DNA of 47,461 nucleotides from Caulobacteraceae bacterium (lineage in GTDB: Bacteria; Pseudomonadota; Alphaproteobacteria; Caulobacterales; Caulobacteraceae): the NCBI GenBank assembly GCA_019747095.1, contig JAIERG010000065.1, positions 1-47,461 of the forward strand. The letters run 5' to 3'. Position 1 is the first letter of the stretch. Each line of letters starts with the position of its first letter. The notes under the pieces are model-generated. The model was not told the origin of the DNA and made no database searches. It worked only from the letters and a program-made list of their open reading frames with translations. Positions 25,776 through 35,595 of the stretch are shown here, piece by piece. Made by a program: the position numbers and the translations under genes.

Positions 25776-26813
25776 ATGAGCACAACGCCTTCGTTGATCC
25801 GTGCCCTTCAGGGCGAGACACTGGACCGCCCACCGGTCTGGTTCATGCGTCAGGCGGGGCGATACCTACCCGAATACCGCGAGCTTCGGGCCAAGGCGCC
25901 GAACTTCATCGCCTTCTGTCTGAACCCGGAGATGGCGGCGGAGGCCACGCTCCAGCCCATGCGGCGCTTCGGTTTCGACGCCGCCATCGTGTTCGCCGAC
26001 ATCCTGCTGATCCCCCAGGCGCTCGGCCAGAAGGTCTGGTTCGAGACCGGCGAGGGACCGCGCCTGGGCGAACTTCCCACAGTCGAGCACATGCAGGGCC
26101 TGGCGGAAGGTGCCGGTCGCGCCCTGTCGGAAGTCGGCGAGAGCCTGAGCCGCGTGCGCGCCGAGCTCGAGCCCCACCGCGCCCTGATCGGGTTCGCCGG
26201 CGCACCCTGGACGGTCGCCACCTACATGCTGGACGGCGGTCACGACACCATCGGCAAGGGCGAGCGTGCCACCGCTCGCTCCTACGCCTACGCCGAGCCT
26301 GAGAAGGTCGATGCCGTCCTCGCCGTTCTGGTCGAGGCGACGGCGCATTATCTGAAGATGCAGGCCGACGCCGGGGCCGACTGTCTGAAGATCTTCGAGA
26401 GCTGGGCGGAGGGTCTGCCCGACGATCTGTTCGAACGACTGGTACTCAAACCCCATCAGGCGTTGGTCGCCCGTCTGCGCGAGCTCGGCGTTACAGTACC
26501 GTTGATCGGCTTCCCGCGTGGTTCGGCTCTTCACGCTGACCGCTACGCTCGCGAGGTCGATGTCCAGGGCGTGGCCCTCGACACCGCCTGTTCTCTCGCC
26601 AACGGTCGTGAGGTCCAGGCGATCAAGCCGATCCAGGGCGCGCTCGATCCGCTGCTGCTGCGTGTCGGCGGTGCGGCTCTGGACCGCAGGGTGGATGAGC
26701 TTGTCGAGGCCTGGGGCTCTGGGCCATGGATCTTCAACCTCGGCCACGGCATCCTGCCGGACGTGCCGATCGCTCACGTCGAGCAGGTGTTGAAGCGGAT
26801 CGGAGCCCAGTGA
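25776..26813 (+). CDS. hemE: Uroporphyrinogen decarboxylase
   Basis: Decarboxylates four acetate side chains of uroporphyrinogen III to give coproporphyrinogen III. Both family signatures occur: PPVWFMRQAGRYLPEYR (19-35, substrate-binding Arg residues) and GFAGAPWTVATYML (139-152); the catalytic Asp is D75 in VFADIL. 345 residues, ATG 25776, no strong Shine-Dalgarno. First gene right of the presumed origin; its stop overlaps hemH by 4 nt. Confidence 0.97.
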   Translation: MSTTPSLIRALQGETLDRPPVWFMRQAGRYLPEYRELRAKAPNFIAFCLNPEMAAEATLQPMRRFGFDAAIVFADILLIPQALGQKVWFETGEGPRLGELPTVEHMQGLAEGAGRALSEVGESLSRVRAELEPHRALIGFAGAPWTVATYMLDGGHDTIGKGERATARSYAYAEPEKVDAVLAVLVEATAHYLKMQADAGADCLKIFESWAEGLPDDLFERLVLKPHQALVARLRELGVTVPLIGFPRGSALHADRYAREVDVQGVALDTACSLANGREVQAIKPIQGALDPLLLRVGGAALDRRVDELVEAWGSGPWIFNLGHGILPDVPIAHVEQVLKRIGAQ

Positions 26814-27886
26814 GCCCAGCCAAAGGCACAAGCGGCGGTCGCCGCATCGCCGTCGTCCTGTTCAACCTCGGCGGGCCGGACGACGCCCAGACCGTTCAGC
26901 CCTTCCTGTTCAATTTGTTCAACGACCCGGCCATCATTGGCCTGCCGGGTTTCGTGCGCACGCCGCTCGCCCGGCTCATTTCCTCCCGGCGCGAGGCCAG
27001 CGCTCAGGAAAACTATGCCCAGATGGACGCCAACGGTGGCTCTCCGCTGAAAGCCGAGACGCTGAAACAGATGGCGGCGCTCGATGCGGCTCTGTCGCGG
27101 CTTCTGCCTGGCGACGAGATCAAGAGCTTCATGGCCATGCGCTACTGGCACCCCCTGACCGACGAGGCTGCGGCCGACGTCGCTGTCTGGGGTCCAGATG
27201 AAGTGGTGCTGCTGCCGCTCTATCCCCAGTTCTCGACGACCACGACGGCGTCGTCGCTCATGGCGTGGCGCGAGGCTTATGCCGGCTCAGGCCAGGTGCG
27301 GACCATCTGCTGCTATCCCCGGCTGGACGGCTGGATCGAGGCCCAGGCCCAGGCGGTCCGCGCCAAGCTCACCGAGGCGGAAGCGGCTCATCCAGGCAAG
27401 CCTCTGCGGGTGCTCTTCTCCGCCCACGGCATTCCCGAAAAGCTGGTGACCGGAAAGGGCGATCCCTATCAGGAGCAGGTGGAGGCCACCGTCGCCGCCG
27501 TCGCCGCTCGCGCCGAGCTGACCGACTGGGTGCTCTGCTACCAGAGCCGGGTGGGGCCTCTGAAATGGCTGGGCCCCGCCACGCCCGACGTGATCGTCCA
27601 GGCGGGACGCGACGGCGTCGGCGTGGTGGTGACCCCCATCGCCTTCGTCTCCGAGCACATCGAGACCCTGGTCGAGCTCGACATCGAATACGGTGAGCTG
27701 GCGCATGAGGCGGGTGTCCACCCTTATCTGCGTGCCCCGACCGTCAGCGTCATGGCCCCGTTCATCGACGGTTTGGCGGGCGCGGTCTCCGAAAGCCTGC
27801 ACCGGACCGGAACGGCCCCGGCGGGTCCGGGCTGTCAGGGCCGGTGGAAGGCCTGTCCGTGTCAGGCGGAACGCCGCGCGGCCTGA
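26810..27886 (+). CDS. hemH: Ferrochelatase, probable [2Fe-2S] type
   Basis: Inserts Fe(II) into protoporphyrin IX. GTG 26810 shares GTGA with the hemE stop and gives 358 residues. The catalytic His is H206 (FSAHGIPEKLV) and the partner Glu E282 (FVSEHIETLVELD). The C-terminus carries C342, C349 and C351 (C-x6-C-x-C), with C167 and C168 mid-protein. This spacing equals the C332/C339/C341 plus C158 ligand set known for the Caulobacter [2Fe-2S] ferrochelatase, so a cluster is very likely. The stop lies inside the hemJ ribosome binding site. Confidence 0.96.
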   Translation: MSPAKGTSGGRRIAVVLFNLGGPDDAQTVQPFLFNLFNDPAIIGLPGFVRTPLARLISSRREASAQENYAQMDANGGSPLKAETLKQMAALDAALSRLLPGDEIKSFMAMRYWHPLTDEAAADVAVWGPDEVVLLPLYPQFSTTTTASSLMAWREAYAGSGQVRTICCYPRLDGWIEAQAQAVRAKLTEAEAAHPGKPLRVLFSAHGIPEKLVTGKGDPYQEQVEATVAAVAARAELTDWVLCYQSRVGPLKWLGPATPDVIVQAGRDGVGVVVTPIAFVSEHIETLVELDIEYGELAHEAGVHPYLRAPTVSVMAPFIDGLAGAVSESLHRTGTAPAGPGCQGRWKACPCQAERRAA

Positions 27887-27897
27887 GGAGAGGGCGG

Positions 27898-28350
27898 ATG
27901 GACTGGTACAATCTGGCGCGCGGGCTGCACATTCTGGCAGTGATCGCCTGGATGGCGGGTCTGCTCTTCCTGCCCCGCCTCTACGCCTACGACGCCGAAC
28001 AGGCCGACAAGCCTGACGCAGTCCGCGATGGCATGCGCGAGCAGCTGCGGCTTTGGCAGACCCGGCTGCTGAAGATCATCCTCAACCCCGCCATGATCGT
28101 GGCCCTTGTGGTCGGGCTTTGGCTTATCCATCTGCGGGGCGCGGTGATACTGACCCAGCCGTGGATCTGGCTGAAGCTGATCGGCGTCTTCCTCCTGCTC
28201 GGCTGGCACGGCTTCCTGGTCGCGGAACGCAAGCGCATCCTCGCCGGGACTTCGACCCGGACCTCCAGGTTCTGGCGCATGACCAATGAGGTGCCGTTCG
28301 TCCTCGCTGTTCTGATGGTCCTCTCCGTCACCCTGGAATGGACCTTCTGA
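27898..28350 (+). CDS. hemJ: Protoporphyrinogen IX oxidase HemJ
   Basis: Membrane-embedded enzyme that oxidises protoporphyrinogen IX to protoporphyrin IX, the HemJ alternative to HemG/HemY. 150 residues with four hydrophobic helices (about 8-28, 58-78, 85-105, 130-148). The conserved His lies in helix 1 (RGLHILAVIAWMAGLLFLPR, H10) and a Lys in TRLLKIILNPAM. ATG 27898 has GAGGAGAG upstream, overlapping the hemH stop. hemE-hemH-hemJ forms one unit covering the last haem steps except hemF/hemN. Confidence 0.95.
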   Translation: MDWYNLARGLHILAVIAWMAGLLFLPRLYAYDAEQADKPDAVRDGMREQLRLWQTRLLKIILNPAMIVALVVGLWLIHLRGAVILTQPWIWLKLIGVFLLLGWHGFLVAERKRILAGTSTRTSRFWRMTNEVPFVLAVLMVLSVTLEWTF

Positions 28351-28580
28351 GCCGCGACGCTTGACCCGAACCCTCGGTTCGTGGTTCCGCTGAGCCTGAG
28401 GCGCATTCCGGTGCGCTGCCCTTCTCTCTGCGTCGACCGATCGCTGGCCCGCTCTTGATGAGACCGGTGCCGTCTTCGGACCCGTCGCCCTCCCATCCGG
28501 CCGAAAGGCCAACAGTTTCAGCCTCGCTCGCGTCGCCGCTCACGCGCCGGACGGGTGGCGGTGCGCATCCGAGCCTTCCC
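28351..28580 (+). other. rho leader region
   Basis: 230 nt between hemJ and rho. It contains TTGACCCG (28361-28368), a possible -35 without a convincing -10, a small CGAACC-CTC-GGTTCG hairpin (28367-28381) without a U-tract, and no conserved small gene. A 10-mer TCTCTCTGCG (28423-28432) recurs twice in the cold shock gene leader. rho is usually autoregulated through its leader; nothing decisive is seen here. Confidence 0.35.
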
Positions 28581-29996
28581 ATGTCCGATACCCACGACAC
28601 CGACGCCAACGCCCCGGAAATCGAAGAGGTCGTCCTGACCGGAACCGGTGAAGCCGACGGCCTGAACGACGCGGACGCCGCCGCCGATCTGGGCGACGAG
28701 GCGGAAGAAGAGGGTGATCCCGTCGTCCCGTCGGGCCGGATCACGCTGGAAGAGCTGAACGCCAAGACCCCGGCCGACCTTGTCGCCTTCGCCGAGCAGC
28801 TGGAGGTCGAGAACGCCTCGAACCTGCGCAAGCAGGACCTCCTGTTCGCCATCCTCAAGGCGCTGGCCGAGGAAGAGGTCGAGATCATCGCCGACGGCGT
28901 GCTGGAGATCCTGCCCGACGGCTTCGGCTTCCTGCGCAGCCCGGACGCCAACTATCTTCCGGGGCCGGACGATATCTATGTGTCGCCGTCCCAGATCCGG
29001 CGCTTCGGCCTGCGTTCAGGCGATACCATCCACGGGGCTGTCCGCGCCCCGCGCGAGGGCGAACGCTACTTCGCCCTTCTGAAGGTCGACACGATCAATC
29101 TTGAAGACCCGGAAGCCGTCAAGACCAAGGTCCTGTTCGACAACCTGACCCCGCTCTATCCCGAAGAGCGGCTGCACATGGAGATTCAGGACCCGACGCT
29201 GAAGGACCGGTCGGGTCGCGTCATCGACATCGTCGCCCCGCTGGGCAAGGGTCAGCGCTGCCTGATCGTGGCCCCGCCGCGCGTCGGCAAGACGGTGATG
29301 CTGCAGAACATCGCCAAGTCGATCGAGGCCAACCACCCCGAGGTCTTCCTGATCGTCCTCCTGATCGACGAACGCCCCGAGGAAGTCACCGACATGCAGC
29401 GCACGGTGAAAGGCGAGGTCGTGGCCTCGACCTTCGACGAGCCCGCCACCCGTCACGTCGCCGTCGCCGAAATGGTGATCGAAAAGGCCAAGCGCCTGGT
29501 CGAGCACAAGAAGGATGTGGTGATCCTGCTGGACTCCATCACCCGCCTCGGCCGCGCCTACAACGCCACGGTCCCGTCGTCGGGCAAGGTCCTGACTGGT
29601 GGCGTGGACGCCAACGCGCTCCAGCGGCCCAAGCGCTTCTTCGGCGCGGCGCGCAACGTGGAACAGGGCGGCAGCCTGACCATCATCGCCACCGCCCTGA
29701 TCGACACCGGCAGCCGGATGGACGAGGTCATCTTCGAAGAGTTCAAGGGCACCGGTAACTCGGAAATCGTGCTGGACCGCAAGGTTGCCGACAAGCGCAT
29801 CTTCCCGGCCATCGACGTGCTGAAGTCGGGCACGCGGAAAGAGGACCTGATCACGCCGAAGGATCAGCTGACCAAGACCTACGTCCTGCGCCGCATTCTG
29901 AACCCCATGGGCCCGCAGGACGCCATCGAGTTCCTGCTCGACAAGCTGCGGCAGTCCAAGAACAACGCCGACTTCTTCCAGTCGATGAACACCTGA
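28581..29996 (+). CDS. rho: Transcription termination factor Rho
   Basis: Hexameric RNA helicase. From ATG 28581 it has 471 residues: an acidic N-terminal extension (about 1-50, rich in Asp and Glu, missing in E. coli), the Rho N and RNA-binding OSB domains (about 55-180, with [15 protein letters not shown]), and the ATPase domain with Walker A around APPRVGKT (231-238), LIDERPEEV and the [11 protein letters not shown] Walker B. C-terminus ends DFFQSMNT. A long upstream open frame is Ser/Pro-rich and not family-like. Confidence 0.97.
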   Translation: MSDTHDTDANAPEIEEVVLTGTGEADGLNDADAAADLGDEAEEEGDPVVPSGRITLEELNAKTPADLVAFAEQLEVENASNLRKQDLLFAILKALAEEEVEIIADGVLEILPDGFGFLRSPDANYLPGPDDIYVSPSQIRRFGLRSGDTIHGAVRAPREGERYFALLKVDTINLEDPEAVKTKVLFDNLTPLYPEERLHMEIQDPTLKDRSGRVIDIVAPLGKGQRCLIVAPPRVGKTVMLQNIAKSIEANHPEVFLIVLLIDERPEEVTDMQRTVKGEVVASTFDEPATRHVAVAEMVIEKAKRLVEHKKDVVILLDSITRLGRAYNATVPSSGKVLTGGVDANALQRPKRFFGAARNVEQGGSLTIIATALIDTGSRMDEVIFEEFKGTGNSEIVLDRKVADKRIFPAIDVLKSGTRKEDLITPKDQLTKTYVLRRILNPMGPQDAIEFLLDKLRQSKNNADFFQSMNT

Positions 29997-30005
29997 GTAG
30001 AGCTC

Positions 30006-30266
30006 GTGGGGGCGTTCGATCCAAACGATCCCAAGGACGCCTGGCAGGCATCCGCCGATGATCTAGTTTACCGCTTCGCCCAAAATGTTCGGGCGCTGCA
30101 CGAGGCCAACCCCTGGCCTGAGGTAGCTTTCCTCGATCAGGCGATCGTCACGTTGATGACTGAGCTTTGGGACAGCGGTTTCAGCCAGAGCCAGATCAAG
30201 CAAGCGTTTGAGGCCGCCATCACGGAAATGCCTCGCTATGCGGCGCGCCAAGAACGCAGGTCCTGA
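30006..30266 (+). CDS. Small conserved-looking hypothetical protein
   Basis: 86 residues from GTG 30006, 9 nt after the rho stop, so probably cotranscribed. I do not recognise a family. The sequence is mildly acidic N-terminally (FDPNDPKDAWQASADDL), mainly helical in character (VYRFAQNVRALHEANPW, LMTELWDSGFSQSQIKQAF) and has no membrane segment or signal peptide. It ends 3 nt before the oppositely oriented oxidoreductase pseudogene. Confidence 0.65.
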   Translation: MGAFDPNDPKDAWQASADDLVYRFAQNVRALHEANPWPEVAFLDQAIVTLMTELWDSGFSQSQIKQAFEAAITEMPRYAARQERRS

Positions 30267-30269
30267 CGG

Positions 30270-31256
30270 TCAAGGGATCAGAAGGGTCGACCCCACCGTC
30301 GTCCGCCCCGCCAAAGCCTCATGGGCCTGGCGGACCTGATCCAGCGGGAAGGTCTGTCCAATCTCGACCTTGACCGCGCCCGAGCGGATCACAGCGAACA
30401 GTGCGTCGGCCGAGGCGTCGAGCTCATTCGGGGTAGCGACATAGTCGAACAGGGTGGGCCGGGTCATGAACAGCGAGCCGCCGCGCGATAGCCGGAGCGG
30501 CTCCAGGGGCGGCACAGGGCCGGAGGCGTTGCCGTAGGTCACGAACATTCCTCGGCGGCGCAGGCTGTTCAGAGAGGCGTCCAGCGTCGCCGCCCCGACG
30601 GAATCATAGGCCACGGCTACGCCCTAGCCGCCCGTGATCTCCCGGACGCGCGCGGCCACGTCTTCGCGGTCGTAGAGGATGACGTGCTCGCAACCGTTGG
30701 CGCGGGCCAGCTCGGCCTTGGCTTCAGAGCTCACCGTCCCGATCACCGTAGCCCCCAGGCTTTGCGCCCATTGGCAGAGGATCAGGCCCACGCCCCCAGC
30801 CGCCGCATGGACCACGATGGTGTCGCCCTGTTTCACGTGAAACACGCGGCGAACCAGATACTCGGCCGTCATCCCCTTGAGCATCGCGGCCGCGGCGGTC
30901 TCAAACCCGATGTCGTCAGGCAGGCGCACCGCTCGCCCTTCCGCGACGACATGCGCCTCGGAATAGGCGCCGGGCGGGCCGTTGGCGTAGGCGATGCGGT
31001 CGCCGATGGCGAAGCGAGTGACGCTCTCACCCACGGCCTCGACAGTCCCCGCCGCTTCGAGGCCCAGTCCGGTTGGATAGGTGAGGGGATAGAGCCCGTC
31101 CCTCTGGTAGATGTCGATGAAGTTCAGGCCGATGGCGAGGTGCCGGACCCGGACCTCGCCGGGGCCGGGCTCCGGGACTGGGACCGTCTTGATCTCCAGA
31201 ACGTCGGGACCGCCGGCGCGGTCGAGACGGACGGCGCGCATCGTGGCGTTGGGCAT
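30270..31256 (-). pseudogene. NADPH:quinone oxidoreductase (zinc-independent MDR family) with one in-frame amber codon
   Basis: Starting at ATG 31256 (AAGGAA Shine-Dalgarno) the frame encodes a QOR-type medium-chain reductase: GLNFIDIYQRDGLYPL, GLEAAGTVEAVG, the nucleotide loop AAAGGVG and REITGG. A TAG at 30624-30626 then stops it where relatives read GG-K-x-V; the same frame continues with VAVAYDSVGAATLDASL to a normal end at 30270. The whole is 328 codons, the usual length. A single AAG to TAG change explains it. Without readthrough the product lacks its last 119 residues, including part of the Rossmann fold. A perfect parS site lies inside. Confidence 0.88.
30829..30844. other. parS site 1 (perfect)
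   Basis: TGTTTCACGTGAAACA, the exact 16-bp palindromic ParB-binding consensus, lying within the quinone reductase pseudogene about 5 kb from the presumed origin and 5.5 kb from parB. Confidence 0.92.
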
Positions 31257-31316
31257 GGCGGGTTCCTTTCCGGGGTCGGATCGGCCTATGAGATCGATCC
31301 GAGAGGTTGGAGCGCC

Positions 31317-31547
31317 ATGATGAAATTCAAGGTCGAGGCCGAGTGCACGCCGGAGGAGGCCCGCGCCTTCCTGGGTCTGCCGGACGTCACCCCGCTGAAC
31401 GAGCGCCTGGTTGCCGAGATGCAGGCCCGCATGGAGGCCAACATCACCGCCATGCAGCCAGAGGAACTGATGAAGTCCTGGACGGCTTTCGGCCTTCAGG
31501 CTCAAGACCAGTTCCGGCAGATGATGCAGGCGGTGGTGAAACCGTGA
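31317..31547 (+). CDS. Small conserved protein, DUF6489-like
   Basis: 76 residues from ATG 31317 (a second ATG follows at once), with GGAG upstream. The sequence KFKVEAECTPEEARAFLGLPDV followed by helical ERLVAEMQARMEANITAMQPEELMKSW resembles the short DUF6489 proteins of Caulobacterales and Sphingomonadales; function unknown. No signal peptide or membrane helix. Divergent from the pseudogene by 60 nt, and followed by a hairpin-rich repeat. Confidence 0.8.
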   Translation: MMKFKVEAECTPEEARAFLGLPDVTPLNERLVAEMQARMEANITAMQPEELMKSWTAFGLQAQDQFRQMMQAVVKP

Positions 31548-31557
31548 GGTTCGACCG

Positions 31558-31701
31558 TCTCCTCCCCGTCGGCGAAGCCTATGGGGAGGTGGCTCCGAAG
31601 CGCAGCAAAGGAGACGGAGGGGTTCTGGTCGCTGGCTCCCCTCCGTCTGCTCGCAAAGGCTCGCAGCCCTCTCCCCATTCGCTGTGCGAACAGGGAGGAG
31701 A
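31558..31701 (+). repeat. Hairpin-rich intergenic repeat-like element upstream of mnmE
   Basis: About 145 nt filling the gap before mnmE. Three complementary pairs are seen: CTCCTCCCC (31559-31567) with ATGGGGAGG (31581-31589); GACGGAGGGG (31613-31622) with CCCCTCCGTC (31638-31647); and CTCTCCCC with AGGGAGGAG (31670-31700), the last also enclosing TTCGC-TGT-GCGAA. This composition is typical of dispersed intergenic repeats of Caulobacterales. The last arm serves as the mnmE Shine-Dalgarno. No other copy occurs in the window. Confidence 0.6.
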
Positions 31702-31707
31702 CGAAGC

Positions 31708-33003
31708 GTGACCACCATCTTCGCTCTCGCCACGCCCCCGGGCAGAGGGGCCGTGGCGATCATCCGTCTGTCCGGCCCGGACACGCATCGCGCGCTCGAC
31801 GCTTTGGGAGCGCGTGGCTTGAAGCCCCGTCTCGCCAGCCTGCGCACGCTTCGCTACGACGGCGCGCTCCTAGATCAGGCGCTCGTCCTGCGCTTCGTCG
31901 CGCCCCACAGCTATACGGGCGAGGACGCCGCCGAGCTGCATCTCCACGGTGGCCGAGCGGTGGTCGAGGCCGTTGCGCATGCCCTGCTCGATCTCGGCCT
32001 GTCCCCCGCCGAACCGGGCGAGTTCACGCGCCGCGCGTTTCAGAACGGCCGGATGGACCTGGCCCAGGCCGAGGCCGTCGCCGATCTGGTCGACGCCGAG
32101 ACGTCCGCCCAGGCGGCGCAGGCGCTGGGTCAGCTGGATGGGGCCCTGTCAAAGACCTACGCGGGTTTCCGCCGCGATCTGCTGACGGCGCTGGCCCTGG
32201 TCGAGGCGGAGATCGACTTCCCCGACGAGGATGTGCCGGACAACCTCGCGCGCTCAGCCGGGCCGGTGCTGGACCGGCTGCTGGTCGCTCTCCATGCCGC
32301 GCTCGCCGACGCCGACCGCGGCCGCCGCGTTCGTGAGGGCTATCGCATCGTCCTGATTGGCGAAACCAACGCCGGCAAGTCCGCGCTGTTCAACGCGCTG
32401 GTCCGGCGCGAGGCCGCCATCGTGACCCCGATCGCCGGTACCACAAGAGACGTGCTCGATGCTGATCTGATCATCGGGGGCTATGCGGTTACCCTGTCCG
32501 ATACCGCCGGGTTGCGTGACAGCGATGACCCGGTCGAGGCCGAAGGCGTCCGCCGGGCGAGAGCGAGGGCTGAGGCGGCCGACCTGCGGCTATGGGTCCG
32601 CGCCCCCGGAGACCCGGAGGGTCCTGCGGCCGCCTATGTCCGACCCGACGACCTGACCGTCTGGACCAAGGCCGATCTCGGCGGTGTCGCGCCAACCGGC
32701 GGTTTTCCCGTCAGCGCCGTAAGCGGGCTGGGGATCGATGCCCTGCACGACGCCCTGGCTCAGCGACTGGCGCGTGACCTCTCGGGTGCCGATTTTCCCG
32801 CCGTCACCCGCGAGCGCCATAGACGGCGGCTGGCCGAGGCGGCCGAAACTGTAGAGGCCGCGCGGGATCGGCTGATCGACGCGCCTGAACTGGCGGGGGA
32901 CGATCTGCGCCGGGCAGCGGAGGCCCTGTCCCGGGTCACCGGCGAGATCGGCGTCGAGGATGTGCTGGGCGAGGTCTTCGCCACCTTCTGTATCGGCAAG
33001 TGA
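31708..33003 (+). CDS. mnmE: tRNA uridine-5-carboxymethylaminomethyl modification GTPase MnmE
   Basis: With MnmG, makes the 5-carboxymethylaminomethyl group at wobble U34. GTG 31708 is preceded by AGGGAGGAG; 431 residues. Domains: folate-binding N-terminus ([20 protein letters not shown]), helical middle domain, inserted G domain with G1 GETNAGKS (218-225), G2 GTTRD, G3 DTAG, and a G4 that reads TKAD instead of NKxD, and the C-terminal CIGK with the functional Cys. The G4 variation is a mild departure. A perfect parS follows 9 nt after the stop. Confidence 0.96.
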   Translation: MTTIFALATPPGRGAVAIIRLSGPDTHRALDALGARGLKPRLASLRTLRYDGALLDQALVLRFVAPHSYTGEDAAELHLHGGRAVVEAVAHALLDLGLSPAEPGEFTRRAFQNGRMDLAQAEAVADLVDAETSAQAAQALGQLDGALSKTYAGFRRDLLTALALVEAEIDFPDEDVPDNLARSAGPVLDRLLVALHAALADADRGRRVREGYRIVLIGETNAGKSALFNALVRREAAIVTPIAGTTRDVLDADLIIGGYAVTLSDTAGLRDSDDPVEAEGVRRARARAEAADLRLWVRAPGDPEGPAAAYVRPDDLTVWTKADLGGVAPTGGFPVSAVSGLGIDALHDALAQRLARDLSGADFPAVTRERHRRRLAEAAETVEAARDRLIDAPELAGDDLRRAAEALSRVTGEIGVEDVLGEVFATFCIGK

Positions 33004-33011
33004 AGGCCGAC

Positions 33012-33027
33012 TGTTTCACGTGAAACA
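33012..33027. other. parS site 2 (perfect)
   Basis: TGTTTCACGTGAAACA in the mnmE-mnmG gap. It is identical to site 1 and lies 2.2 kb from it and 2.7 kb from site 3. Confidence 0.94.
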
Positions 33028-33124
33028 CAGGCGCTCAAACAAGGAGCGTCTGCAAGAGGAGCGGCAGCGCCCAGACATGCCCGAGGTGGCGTTTTCCGCC
33101 CATCTCGACTATGTCCCGCCTCCC

Positions 33125-34981
33125 ATGATCTCCTTCGACGTCATCGTCATCGGCGGCGGACACGCCGGCTGCGAGGCTGCTGCGGCCTCGGCGCGCTTTG
33201 GCGCGCGTACCCTGTTGCTCACCCAGAAGCTCGAGACTGTCGGTGAGATGTCATGCAATCCGGCCATCGGCGGCTTGGGGAAGGGCCATCTGGTCCGGGA
33301 GATCGACGCCCTGGACGGCCTGATGGGGCGGCTGGCGGATGTCTCGGGCATCCAGTTCCGCATGCTGAACCGGTCCAAGGGCGCCGCCGTGCGAGGTCCG
33401 CGCAGCCAGATCGATCGGCGTCTCTATCGCGAGGCCATGCAGGCCGAGCTGGCGGCGACGCCGAACCTGACCCTTATGGCGGGATCCGCTGAGGCTCTGA
33501 TCCTCGACAACGGCCGGGTGGGCGGTGTGACCACCGGCGGAGGCGTTCAACTGCGCGCAGGCGCGGTCGTGCTGACGACCGGCACCTTCCTCAACGGCGT
33601 CATCCATCGCGGCGATGAGCGCATTCCTGCCGGACGACATGGCGAGGCTCCCTCGACCGGGCTGGCGGCCGATCTTTATGGCGCGGATCTGGCCATGGGC
33701 CGGCTTAAGACCGGCACGCCCGCGCGTCTGGACGGGCGCACCATCGCCTGGGACCGGCTGGAGATGCAGGATGCGGATGAGACGCCCGTGCCCTTCAGTT
33801 TCCTGACCGACCGCATCACCGTGCCCCAGATCGCCTGCGGCATCACGGCGACGACGGAGGAGACGCACCGGATCATCGCCGAGAACCTCGGCGAGAGCGC
33901 TGTCTATGGAGGGCGGCTGACGGGGCGGGGTCCTCGCTATTGCCCCTCCATCGAGGACAAGGTCGTCCGCTTCGCCGACAAGACCTCGCACCAGGTCTTC
34001 CTGGAACCCGAGGGGCTGGACGATCCCACTGTCTATCCGAACGGTATCTCGACCTCTGTCTCGCCCGACACGCAGATGGCCTTCCTGCGCACCATGCCGG
34101 GGCTGGAGGCGGTCAAGGTGTTCCGCTTCGGCTACGCCATCGAGTACGACTACGTCGACCCGCGCGAGCTGACGCCTGCGCTGGAGGTCAAGCGTCGACC
34201 GGGCCTCTATTTGGCGGGTCAGATCAACGGTACCACCGGGTATGAGGAGGCGGGCGCTCAAGGGTTGATCGCCGGCTTGAACGCCGCGCGCGCGGCGGCC
34301 GGGTCTCCGGAAGTCGTGCTGGGGCGGGACCAGGCCTATATCGGGGTGATGATCGACGACCTGGTCACACGCGGTGTGACCGAGCCCTACCGCATGTTCA
34401 CCAGCCGCGCGGAGTATCGGTTGACTCTGCGCGCCGACAACGCGGATCAACGGTTGACCCGGTTCGGCGTCGAAGCTGGCGTGGTCGGATCCGACCGCCG
34501 CACGGCGTTCGAGGCGAAGGCCAAAGCGCTAGCGGCCGCGACGACGCTGGCAAGGGAGACCCGGTTCACGCCCAAGGAGGCTCAGGCGCTCGGGATCACG
34601 GTCAATCCTGATGGCCAGCGTCGGTCGATTCGCGATCTGTTGGCCTATCCGGGTGTCAACCTGACGGCGTTCGAGGCGGCCTTCCCGGCCATTCGCGAGT
34701 GGTCGTCGGCCGTTCGCGAGCAGGTCGAGATCGACGCGGGCTATGCCGGTTACCTCGATCGGCAAGCCGCGGACGCCGAAGCCCTGCGCCGTGAAGAGGC
34801 GCTGAGCCTGCCGTCGAATCTGGACTATGCCACCATCGGCAGCCTGTCGAACGAGGTCCGGGAGAAACTGGATCGCGTCCGCCCCCGAACACTCGGCCAG
34901 GCGGCCCGGATCGAAGGCGTGACACCGGGTGCCCTGACGGCCCTTCTGGCCCATGTGAAGCGCTCGGCTGTCGCAGCCTGA
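33125..34981 (+). CDS. mnmG: tRNA uridine-5-carboxymethylaminomethyl modification enzyme MnmG (GidA)
   Basis: FAD enzyme, partner of MnmE in U34 modification. ATG 33125 ([19 protein letters not shown]) places the Rossmann GGGHAG at residues 10-15 and gives 618 residues, normal for the family. An ATG at 33077 would add 16 residues and has GAGGAG 14 nt upstream, so it cannot be excluded; further extension reads through the parS site. The signatures [15 protein letters not shown] and [16 protein letters not shown] are present. It overlaps rsmG by 1 nt (TGATG). Confidence 0.95.
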   Translation: MISFDVIVIGGGHAGCEAAAASARFGARTLLLTQKLETVGEMSCNPAIGGLGKGHLVREIDALDGLMGRLADVSGIQFRMLNRSKGAAVRGPRSQIDRRLYREAMQAELAATPNLTLMAGSAEALILDNGRVGGVTTGGGVQLRAGAVVLTTGTFLNGVIHRGDERIPAGRHGEAPSTGLAADLYGADLAMGRLKTGTPARLDGRTIAWDRLEMQDADETPVPFSFLTDRITVPQIACGITATTEETHRIIAENLGESAVYGGRLTGRGPRYCPSIEDKVVRFADKTSHQVFLEPEGLDDPTVYPNGISTSVSPDTQMAFLRTMPGLEAVKVFRFGYAIEYDYVDPRELTPALEVKRRPGLYLAGQINGTTGYEEAGAQGLIAGLNAARAAAGSPEVVLGRDQAYIGVMIDDLVTRGVTEPYRMFTSRAEYRLTLRADNADQRLTRFGVEAGVVGSDRRTAFEAKAKALAAATTLARETRFTPKEAQALGITVNPDGQRRSIRDLLAYPGVNLTAFEAAFPAIREWSSAVREQVEIDAGYAGYLDRQAADAEALRREEALSLPSNLDYATIGSLSNEVREKLDRVRPRTLGQAARIEGVTPGALTALLAHVKRSAVAA

Positions 34982-35595
34982 TGACTGACGCCGAGTTTCA
35001 GCACCTCACCCAGGCCGCGCCTGCGCGCATGCAGGAACTGACCAGCTTCCTTTCGCGCCTGACCGAAGCCAATGCGGTCATGAACCTGGTGGGGCCGGAC
35101 AGCTTGCCGGACTTCTGGAACCGCCATGCCTGGGACTCCGCCCAGTTGCTAGACCTGGCCCCGAAGGGACTGACCTGGGCGGACCTCGGCGCGGGAGCCG
35201 GCTTTCCCGGTCTGGTCCTGGCCATCCTCCTGAAGGATAGGCCGGCGTCCCACGTCTGGCTGATCGACTCGCTCCAGAAGCGGTGCCGTTTTCTGCAATC
35301 GGTCGTGGATGACCTCTCGCTTCCAGCGACGGTGATCTGGGGCCGCGCGGAGCAGCAGACGGTCAAGGTCGACGTGGTCACCGCCCGCGCCGTGGCGCCC
35401 ATGGAGAAGCTGCTGGGTTATGCACAGCCCTACCTCCAACGCGGTGCACAAGGCTTGTTTCTGAAGGGAGAGAAGGCCGAGCTTGAGTTGCGGGATGCTG
35501 CCAAGGTCTGGCAAGTGGAGGCGGACCTCTCCGTCTCGCGCAGCGATCCGCGCGGCCGCATCGTCACCGTCCGGAGTCTGAAACGCCGTGGCTAG
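34981..35595 (+). CDS. rsmG: 16S rRNA (guanine-527-N7)-methyltransferase RsmG (GidB)
   Basis: Methylates G527 of 16S rRNA using S-adenosylmethionine; loss gives low-level streptomycin resistance in other bacteria. 204 residues with the RsmG core: MNLVG, FWNRHAWDSAQL, the SAM motif I DLGAGAGFPGLVLAI, LIDSLQKRCRFL, and TARAVAPMEKLL. Overlaps mnmG by 1 nt and parA by 8 nt. The mnmG-rsmG-parA-parB order is a widely conserved near-origin cluster. Confidence 0.96.
   Translation: MTDAEFQHLTQAAPARMQELTSFLSRLTEANAVMNLVGPDSLPDFWNRHAWDSAQLLDLAPKGLTWADLGAGAGFPGLVLAILLKDRPASHVWLIDSLQKRCRFLQSVVDDLSLPATVIWGRAEQQTVKVDVVTARAVAPMEKLLGYAQPYLQRGAQGLFLKGEKAELELRDAAKVWQVEADLSVSRSDPRGRIVTVRSLKRRG

Noticed and set aside
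32960-33124. Longer MnmG N-terminus
   Set aside because: It would translate the parS palindrome and an unconserved stretch; the family start is close to ATG 33125.
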